Assembly: GCA_002005505.1 (NCBI GenBank)
Contig: KV908383.1
Coordinates: 115,001 to 127,500, forward strand
Source of the DNA: Botryococcus braunii
Lineage: Eukaryota > Chlorophyta > Trebouxiophyceae
Direction: 5' to 3'
Length of the DNA stretch: 12,500 nucleotides
Positions 7,097-12,500 of the stretch are shown piece after piece; position 1 is the stretch's first letter, and every line of letters begins with the position of its first letter. Position numbers and translations under genes: made by a program. The notes beneath the pieces were generated by a model, which had not been told where the DNA came from, ran no database searches, and saw nothing but the letters and a program-made list of their open reading frames with translations.

Positions 7097-7164
7097 AAGC
7101 TAAGTACACTACGTAGCAGTGTACCTTCCTTTTGCTGAAGCTAAGTACACTACGTGGCAGTGTA
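7097..7164. repeat. 27-bp direct repeat with internal inverted arms
   Basis: Copies at 7097-7123 and 7138-7164 differ at one base (position 15, A to G); both begin AAGCTAAGTACACTACGT. Each contains TACACT and AGTGTA arms around a seven-base centre, so each is an imperfect palindrome. The period is 41 bp. Confidence 0.9.
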
Positions 7165-7782
7165 GTACACTAATACTTGGGATGAAAACCCGTACCCGTC
7201 ACTCCCACCGTACATACCACACACATCCACGAAAATCAACTGAACCAACATGCACAGGGGAACTACACAGGTTGTTAATACTCCGTAGCAGAGCGCTGCC
7301 CCGAATGCGAAATCCCCATATTTGAGGAGGGAAAAGGAAACGAAAAATTGAGGTCGAGGCAGAAGTAGTGGAGATGGAAACTGTTCTGGAAACACTCCTC
7401 TTGAGATTTTCAAACGCCCCCTCAGTTGAGGGGGCTCTGTCTTGCAAGGGCTCTTTCAGACACATGAACCAGAATAGTTCTTCACAATTGATGAAGCCCT
7501 GCAATGTGAATCCTTTTCAGTGACACAGCAAGAGTATGGATTGGTTTAAATTTCCATCTTCATTAAAATGGGCCTGTCAATCAGCTCAAGCCAACTGAAA
7601 CAGATCTCACCCCTTATTTCCCCGAAACTATCCAGACTTGTTTACACCACACATTTCTACCCAAAAAAGCAACCCTCTACCACACAAAAAAAACGCACTT
7701 CGAATACCCTGAGCGTTATGGCAGGAATGCATCGCCTAAAGCCCTAGGCCAAGCCCTTGTGTTGGCCAGCACGGTGTGACGA
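7165..7782. other. Intergenic, no supported gene
   Basis: No coding, RNA or mobile-element sequence is recognisable. The minus-strand open frames at 7150-7504 have no family motif. Confidence 0.5.
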
Positions 7783-7900
7783 GAGTGTCCATGAACCCTT
7801 TATCAGGATATCTTAAGCAATCGATTACTTTCCAGATCATCTGGAAAGTAATCGATTACTTAAAATATCCTGATTATCGGATAAGGGTTCGTGGACAGTC
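7783..7900. mobile_element. Foldback element, nearly loopless inverted repeat
   Basis: Left arm 7783-7837 and right arm 7839-7900 are reverse complements around a single central base (7838). The innermost 19 bp, AATCGATTACTTTCCAGAT, are perfect. Farther out there are isolated mismatches and one insertion of about 7-8 bases in the right arm, and pairing resumes through GTCCATGAACCC / GGGTTCGTGGAC. Arms of about 55-62 bp with no coding content fit a foldback or MITE-like element. I could not define a target-site duplication, and no related copy is visible in the window. A chance palindrome of this length is not plausible; the transposon label is inference. Confidence 0.6.
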
Positions 7901-7965
7901 CCGTTATGATATCTCCCGCCGTGTTGAATGTTCACCGACCGCCAATCTGGTCTGAAAGTCTGACG

Positions 7966-8110
7966 GGTAATGTCGTTCACTGCAGGTTAGCCCTCCTCAG
8001 GGCATCTGATTCCATTCACTGCATGCACGTCGACACTCTCCCAATGGTATCTGATTTCACTCACCGCGCGCTAACGCTCCCCATGGCATATGCTTTAGTT
8101 CACCGCATTT
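7966..8110 (+). repeat. Degenerate tandem repeat, about four units of 35-45 bp
   Basis: Units begin near 7966, 8001, 8046 and 8085 with GGTAATGTC, GGCATCTGATT, GGTATCTGATT and GGCATATGCTT. TTCACTGC, TTCACTGC, CTCACCGC and TTCACCGC follow at similar offsets. The first unit may have a still older relative near 7919. The array follows the foldback by 65 bp. Confidence 0.65.
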
Positions 8111-8365
8111 GTGGGAGTTGAGGGAGGGCCTGCCCCTGGGGAAAGGCCGGGATTTGCCTTCCGATCGATCGCTAGAGAAGACAAGAATTTGCAACCGACA
8201 GTGTATTTTTCTTACCCAATTTTTTAGGATCTCCTCCTTGTGCCCCTGTGATGGCTGAGTGCTGTGTGTTGGTCAAGCTGCTGGGCATGGGCTGCAAAGG
8301 AGAGATGGCCTAGGGACTGGTGGAAGGGAGTTATTGTATAGGTCCAGTCTGAGGGTATGTGTTGT
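8111..8365. other. Intergenic, nothing recognised
   Basis: Ordinary-complexity sequence without a supported gene, RNA or repeat. Confidence 0.5.
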
Positions 8366-8434
8366 ATAAACTGATAGGTACGTATAGATACGTGACGGCA
8401 AACGTACTTAGATACAAGGGCGCTATCAGTTTAT
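8366..8434. repeat. 12-bp inverted repeat ATAAACTGATAG with inner palindrome
   Basis: ATAAACTGATAG (8366-8377) and its exact complement CTATCAGTTTAT (8423-8434) bracket 45 bases. Inside, ACGTAT-AG-ATACGT (8380-8393) is itself an inverted repeat. The whole 69 bp could fold as a branched hairpin or be a short terminal-inverted-repeat remnant. Confidence 0.75.
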
Positions 8435-8942
8435 CAAGTGGTTTTAGGAAACATTGTATAACTTGAACTTCTCCATGCGTGGAGTACAAGGAAGAACATG
8501 CGCCTGATGGCGTATCTAGGGTAATGTATGGTGATCAGTCAGGTTGATCATATAGTGACCTCCATGCAGTACAGGTCTTGTACTAGTGACGGTGTGGTCA
8601 CAAGGTAAAGACTCCATTGAGTGTGTACACGTGTATAAGTTTAGGATCCCTGGTGCAGCTGCAGAGCTACACGTTGGCATAGGGCCAAGTCAGGGTTGTT
8701 TATGTGGCCATGCAGTACGGTACGGCTTCTCAAACGGGACTGTACCGTTACCGCCGGTTACGATCAGGAAGCATAGAAACACCAGATCGCGAGCGAGCTT
8801 GGCAGTCGATTGGATGTGGAATACATCTAGGTTCGAGCTCCAAGCTGATAAGTGTTTGCTCTGTATTGAATGACTGCTTGATAAACTGCTATCTCACTCA
8901 TTGCAATACAGGTAAGCTTGCGATCGATGGCAAGGGTAACGG
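8435..8942. other. Intergenic, GTAC-containing, no supported gene
   Basis: No gene is recognised. TACGGTACGG (8716-8725) and CTGTACCGTTACCG (8740-8753) repeat the GTAC/CCGTA word seen upstream of both methyltransferase genes. Confidence 0.5.
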
Positions 8943-8962
8943 TCGCAGCCGAGTGGCTGCGA
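8943..8962. other. 8-bp hairpin, loop GAGT
   Basis: TCGCAGCC and GGCTGCGA pair perfectly around a four-base loop. No oligo-T follows, so it does not look like a polymerase III or bacterial-type terminator. Confidence 0.8.
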
Positions 8963-9189
8963 TCACAGGGTTTAGGCGCATGTTTGCCGTTATCATTGTT
9001 GATAATGAAGTAATACATGTGCTTGTGTTGCAGGAGTTGCATTGCTTGTTTGTTACTGTTGTGCGAACAGTAAGGCTATTTGTGTGTTAAAGAGTTACAC
9101 ACTGGTTAATAGCGATCGGTTGGGAGTAGCCGTCAAACTCCTGGGACTGCTGAGGGCCAAGGGCGCCCTGATAAGAGAGCAGTCGGCAG
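8963..9189. other. Intergenic, nothing recognised
   Basis: No supported gene or repeat in this interval; open frames are short and without motif. Confidence 0.5.
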
Positions 9190-9221
9190 ATATAGACGGC
9201 AGTGCGAGCACTGGTCTATAT
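9190..9221. other. 14-bp hairpin with two-base bulge
   Basis: ATATAGAC, a GG bulge and CAGTGC (9190-9205) pair with GCACTGGTCTATAT (9208-9221) over 14 bp with a two-base turn (GA). It is the cleanest short stem in the intergenic region. Confidence 0.85.
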
Positions 9222-9385
9222 AGACATTGATATTAGGTGGTGGTGTTCACAGGGGATACGTCTCTCTTCATGCACACGGGCGAGCTGACCGATACGTCTG
9301 CCACCTTCTTATACAACAGTATGGTCAAGAGGTTGTTGTGCCGTGAAGCCCCTCCACTCTCACGTATATGGGGATAAACACATGG

Positions 9386-9602
9386 GACGTAATGGGCAGG
9401 AGCTGCAGGGATAGAGGTTCTCTAATTCCTTAAAATGCACGTACAATATCATGGGAAGGAGGTTATGTGAATGTGGTTATCACAAGACACTTCTCCCTGC
9501 CAATAACAAGACCTCAACTTCCTGTGCAGCGGAGCGGCCATACTTCAGTTGGCTAAAATCATCATCGTGACGTGATGGGCGGGTTCTGCTGTGAAAGAGG
9601 TT
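9386..9602 (+). repeat. Diverged 34-bp direct repeat, 183 bp apart
   Basis: Copies at 9386-9419 and 9569-9602 share 27 of 34 bases by hand count, beginning GACGTNATGGGCNGG and ending AGAGGTT. Weak similarity continues upstream (GGNTAAA). The second copy abuts the B-box-like site at 9632. Confidence 0.6.
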
Positions 9603-9623
9603 ACCAGTGGACCTGAGTTCGTT

Positions 9624-9677
9624 CTGACAGGGGTTCGATTCCCTTTCAGACTATAAGCAATGCGTTTTTTCTTTTTT
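9624..9677 (+). other. B-box-like hairpin followed by oligo-T
   Basis: GGTTCGATTCC (9632-9642) matches the polymerase III B box, within a stem CTGACAGGG / CCCTTTCAG (9624-9649) that resembles a tRNA T-arm. A T-rich run, TTTTTTCTTTTTT, follows at 9664-9676, about where a polymerase III terminator would fall. The complementary 5' acceptor and anticodon stem are absent, so it is not an intact tRNA. It may be a decayed tRNA or SINE piece, or chance. Confidence 0.25.
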
Positions 9678-9949
9678 CCTTTTGGTGGTGGCACACATGC
9701 AAGGGTGCCAAACGCTGATGTCCATAGCTGCAGCCTTTCAATCGTTGCTGCACCATCGAAATTACATCACATCTAAATTTCAAGATTTTAATTGACATTC
9801 CAAGCGAGCACTATGTCTCCCAAGGAGCGTAGCTGCATGTTGTATAGCATTCAGAGACCGAGGATTAATTTGACTCGATCTTAACTTTGTGTCCCACACA
9901 TGGATGCATCCACAGTGTTTTGACTCCGCAATCCAGAGTCACGTTAAAC
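9678..9949. other. Intergenic, nothing recognised
   Basis: No supported feature. Confidence 0.5.
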
Positions 9950-9977
9950 GAAGTCTCACATTCGTAATTGAGACTTC
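9950..9977. other. 9-bp inverted repeat GAAGTCTCA / TGAGACTTC
   Basis: Perfect arms (9950-9958 and 9969-9977) with a ten-base loop, lying some 50 bp before an acceptor-like CTAACCCTGCAG at 10015-10026. Confidence 0.7.
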
Positions 9978-10414
9978 ATCGTGCGTTCTTCGGGCATCGA
10001 TATTGGAACAACTGCTAACCCTGCAGGATCCCAGGGGACACATTCGTCGTGTTCATTGTCACACGAGAATCACTCGGCTGCAACACAACTACTGACGATG
10101 GTTGCAACTCCACATCGAGTTTGCCTTTGCCTGAACTTCATTTGTCTCTCGCAAAAGAGCAAGAAAAACGATACACAACTCAAAACTGTTCAACGGCAAG
10201 AAATGGCCGCCAAATGCAAGAAAACACTTGCAAACCCACGCGCGCTTCCAGTTCTTCGCCAGAGAGCAGCACAAAAAGCGTCCAACAGACAACTGGGCGA
10301 AGCACGCAGAACACTTCCACACTTTTCGGGGGGAATACAAATAAGGTTGCGCAGCACATGTGCACGCACATGGCTTTTCCCGACATAAGAACCCAGGGCA
10401 GTCAATGCAGATAA

Positions 10415-11070
10415 GCTTGCCTTTCAATTTCCGGCTGTTTCTATCGCCAGTTTCACTGTAAGTTACTGTGCTCGAGCAGCCTAAATAGATCAACTTCTGT
10501 GCTTGGTCTCACTGCTGCTCTGCTTGGGCTCTGGTCCAGTGCTGGCCCTGCCCCCAACACCCCCAAGCCAACCCAAAGTCTTGGACTCTCTTTGGAAGGC
10601 AGAAGGCCCAGTGACATGTGCCCAGAATGCTCCCTATAGCTATGCCAGCTTCGGAGGTTGTTGACTGGTCAAAGAAAGGTGTACCATCACGCAACTCTGA
10701 CTAGATTATATGGCAGTACAACTGTGCCACAAATGTTCCTTCTCTGACGTGTGGCTTTCAATGACATTTAGCTTAGCCCTTGGGGCCAGCTCCAGAGAGC
10801 ATTCTGGGTTTATAAGAACGCATTGGTAGACAGAAAGGTGTGCCATAACGCTAATATGGCAGCCGCTGTGGCATTGACGCTCCCTTTTTTACCATTGCGC
10901 TCAGGTTAAATTTGGGAGCAGAGCCTCAGTCAGTCCTGCTCTGGTCAGTGAGTATCAGGGAAACGAATCTTCTACTGATCAGCTGCTTGTGGACGCCCGA
11001 GACTCTATTCACTTGCATCTTGCCTGAAAGTTTGTGGGCTTTATGTGAGCAGGTCCCTCATATGTTTCAC
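10415..11070. other. Intergenic with a 12-bp inverted repeat and a diverged direct repeat
   Basis: No gene is recognised. CCCAGAATGCTC (10621-10632) and GAGCATTCTGGG (10797-10808) are exact inverted copies 164 bp apart. AGAAAGGTGTACCATCACGC (10674-10693) and AGAAAGGTGTGCCATAACGC (10832-10851) are direct copies with two differences; an ATATGGCAG word follows each copy within 20 bp. Together they suggest old local duplications or a decayed element. Confidence 0.55.
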
Positions 11071-11082
11071 AAGTGCGTGCAT

Positions 11083-11329
11083 CTCCCTCCCCCCTTCCCG
11101 CTGTCTCGCATTCCCCTCATTCACTCATTCATCCCCCCTCTTTCTTTCAAGTGGTCTCTCCATCCCTCCCCCTTCTCTCTCTTTCCCCAAGGTCTTTCCG
11201 CCCTCCTCTCAAGTACCTCCTCCCCACTTTCTCCTTATCATTTTTCACTTCCTAGCCCCCCTTCTCTCTTTAGAGACACACTTACCCACCCATCCCCCCC
11301 CCCCCCCCACCACACACACACACACACAC
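11083..11329 (+). repeat. C/T-rich tract, poly-C and (CA)n downstream of copy B
   Basis: A pyrimidine-rich stretch runs from about 11083 to 11293, then 15 C at 11294-11308, then about nine CA units to 11329. The order poly-C then (CA)n, ending 118 bp beyond the stop of copy B, mirrors the poly-C and (AC)n beyond copy A. Confidence 0.85.
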
Positions 11330-11443
11330 GTACGGCACAAAGCCGATCTACTGATGATGCAGCAAAATGATTAACAAGGAAGACTGGTCCATGACCACGT
11401 AGGATGTGTGGGAGTTCACCCCATTTGCTTCAGCACATGCCCG

Positions 11444-11455
11444 AACTCACCTCAT
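11444..11455 (-). promoter_or_regulatory. Donor-like splice site overlapping copy B stop
   Basis: On the minus strand ATGAG|GTGAGTT is a near-ideal 5' splice site (exon side ends 11451, intron side starts 11450). The TGA stop (11449-11447) lies inside it. If used, the protein would end differently, in a downstream exon not identified here. Confidence 0.4.
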
Positions 11456-12055
11456 ACCCTGTGCTTGCTGAAAGATCACAGAGAAATTATTGGATGGCAT
11501 ATCCACGCATTTGACAAAGCTCAAACCATGTCTTTGTGCAGCATCCTTGACGACCTCAAGGTCACGCACACCCCAAGCCGGATTCGAAGACCTGAGGGCA
11601 CGATCGAACGCTTCATTGCTAGGGGCAGTGTGCTGCCCATCTATTTTATACGCCCCATAGAGATACAGATACCCCCCAGGTGCAATAATGTTCGCGGCAC
11701 CCCGCATCAAACCCTCGCACGCCTCGAAAGGTGCAATATGAATCATGTTGATGCAAATAACAGCATCTGCGTGAGAGATTGGCCAGTGCTGTGCAGTTGT
11801 ATCAATGCACAAAGGTGGCAGGATATTTTTCGAAGTAAGATTGCTCATCAAAGATTGTATTTTATTCTGATGCGTTCTGTCAAGATCGCTGGGCTGAAAC
11901 GTTAATCGCGGAAAAGCTTCCGCGAACGCACACACGTGCTCCCCCGCACCGCTGGCTAGCTCGAGCACCAATCCTCTTTCAGGAAGAATTCCTCTGAGTA
12001 ATTCAATTATTGGGAGGGCGTTACGGCTAGCGTTCGGCACATTAAACAAAGCCAT
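11447..12055 (-). CDS. METTL26: METTL26-like (UPF0585/DUF938) methyltransferase, copy B
   Basis: This is a second predicted SAM-dependent methyltransferase of the METTL26 family, 202 residues and uninterrupted. It aligns to copy A with no gap over 198 residues, about 65% identical by hand count. Motif I is VLELASGAGEH (30-40), followed by FQPSDLD (53-59), PPLCIDTT (80-87), DAVICINMIHIAPF (97-110), IAPGGYLYLYGAYK (124-137), NPAWGVRDL (158-166) and MPSNNFSVIF (186-195). Divergence is concentrated at residues 3-28 and 60-79, while the catalytic-side motifs are nearly unchanged, which argues for selection on both copies. Start ATG 12055 has G at -3 and +4; the frame is open about 20 codons further up without another ATG. 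The last four residues (QGMR) and the TGA overlap a strong donor site, so the true C-terminus may lie in another exon. Confidence 0.92.
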   Translation of the reverse strand: MALFNVPNASRNALPIIELLRGILPERGLVLELASGAGEHVCAFAEAFPRLTFQPSDLDRTHQNKIQSLMSNLTSKNILPPLCIDTTAQHWPISHADAVICINMIHIAPFEACEGLMRGAANIIAPGGYLYLYGAYKIDGQHTAPSNEAFDRALRSSNPAWGVRDLEVVKDAAQRHGLSFVKCVDMPSNNFSVIFQQAQGMR

Positions 12056-12445
12056 TACAAGGCCAGATCGGCAAGGAACCTCAATAACGGCCGCTACATC
12101 GGTGCTATAGGTAATTTAAATTATGATACATCAGCATTTCCATGTGAGCAAATCACCGTAGGCCTGCTTCTCTGCGCACGGAAAGGAGGAATGGATCAAA
12201 CACAAATACAATATGAAGGTACAGTTATACCGTACTGCCTAAAGATGGTACACTTGTACTACCTTCCGGCCAGTGGGAGCCAGGACCACATCGTTCAGAG
12301 GTCTCCCAGCAGGTGGCCACTTTGATCAACGTTAAGCATACCTTACGCTAGCATTTCACAATTATAGCGTTATATCCTACTGTTAACATATAGACAGTCG
12401 CCGTCAAGTACGGAGATCATGATTTGGTGCATTCCGCGTCGTGAA
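12056..12445. other. Upstream region of copy B
   Basis: Presumed promoter of copy B on the minus strand. No convincing TATA box is seen. The GTAC element at 12215-12234 is the main landmark, with further GTAC words at 12230-12233 and 12255-12258. Confidence 0.4.
12215..12234. promoter_or_regulatory. GAAGGTACAG...TACCGTA element upstream of copy B
   Basis: The same word as at 6735-6755 upstream of copy A, with three central bases (TTA) in place of four (GCTG). It lies 160 bp from the ATG at 12055. Conservation of the two outer blocks, amid upstream regions that I otherwise cannot align, is why it is called as a candidate shared element. Confidence 0.4.
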
Positions 12446-12459
12446 CCCGTGATCACGGG
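12446..12459. other. Perfect 14-bp palindrome CCCGTGATCACGGG
   Basis: Self-complementary over 14 bases, with outer partial pairing between CCGCGT (12435-12440) and ACGCAGCGG (12463-12471). Its role is unknown. Confidence 0.85.
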
Positions 12460-12500
12460 GGAACGCAGCGGGACCAACAGGGCAATTCCAATTTTTCGTA

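Noticed and set aside
7150..7504. Hydrophobic minus-strand open frames suggestive of membrane segments
   Set aside because: No family resemblance and no splice or start context; they also overlap the palindrome cluster.
9581..9653. Intact tRNA gene
   Set aside because: The T-arm and B box are present, but no matching 5' acceptor arm, D-arm or anticodon stem can be folded at the correct spacing.
10089..10493. Cys-rich minus-strand open frame resembling a zinc-binding protein
   Set aside because: The cysteine spacing fits no recognised zinc motif, and the frame overlaps low-complexity plus-strand sequence.

Overview
This window reads as nuclear DNA of a eukaryote. It has GT-AG introns, long perfect microsatellites (TC, TG, AC, AAG), runs of 16-22 identical bases, and wide stretches with no gene. 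No bacterial operon, CRISPR array or intact transposon is visible. The lineage cannot be fixed from the sequence. The prolyl oligopeptidase C-terminus has an SPxSPQxNP-type segment that I recall from plant homologues more than from animal ones, so a plant or alga is a mild preference only.

Layout. (1) 1-1876, + strand: the 3' end of a prolyl oligopeptidase (PREP) gene. The penultimate coding exon is 345-481. A phase-1 intron of about 1.16 kb, swollen with TG microsatellites and G-rich DNA, follows. The last exon (1638-1876) carries the catalytic Asp and His. The 345-481 exon holds two conserved segments in different frames. The break maps to a run of four G at 443-446, where one missing base explains everything. 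(2) 2042-2349: a diverged minisatellite of 31-41 bp units containing CACGTG-like and GGGCCC cores. (3) 2350-5720: no supported gene; homopolymers, an AAG repeat and a hairpin. (4) 5720-5861: a Z-DNA-prone CG/CA tract running into an (AC)n repeat. (5) 5955-6551, - strand: an intact METTL26/UPF0585 (DUF938) methyltransferase gene, copy A, with a possible N-terminal extension starting at 6620. (6) 6621-11446: intergenic DNA rich in palindromes and foldbacks, the largest being a nearly loopless foldback at 7783-7900. (7) 11447-12055, - strand: a second intact METTL26-like gene, copy B, about 65% identical to copy A by hand count. (8) 12056-12500: its upstream region.

The two METTL26-like genes are same-direction tandem paralogues. 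Each has an (AC)n tract about 100 bp beyond its stop, a donor-like GTGAG site at or just after the stop, and a shared GAAGGTACAG...TACCGTA element 115-184 bp upstream of the candidate start codons. I see no functional link between PREP and the methyltransferases, and no clear new biological system. The best leads are the frame break in PREP, the paired architecture of the two methyltransferase copies, and the foldback and hairpin cluster between them.
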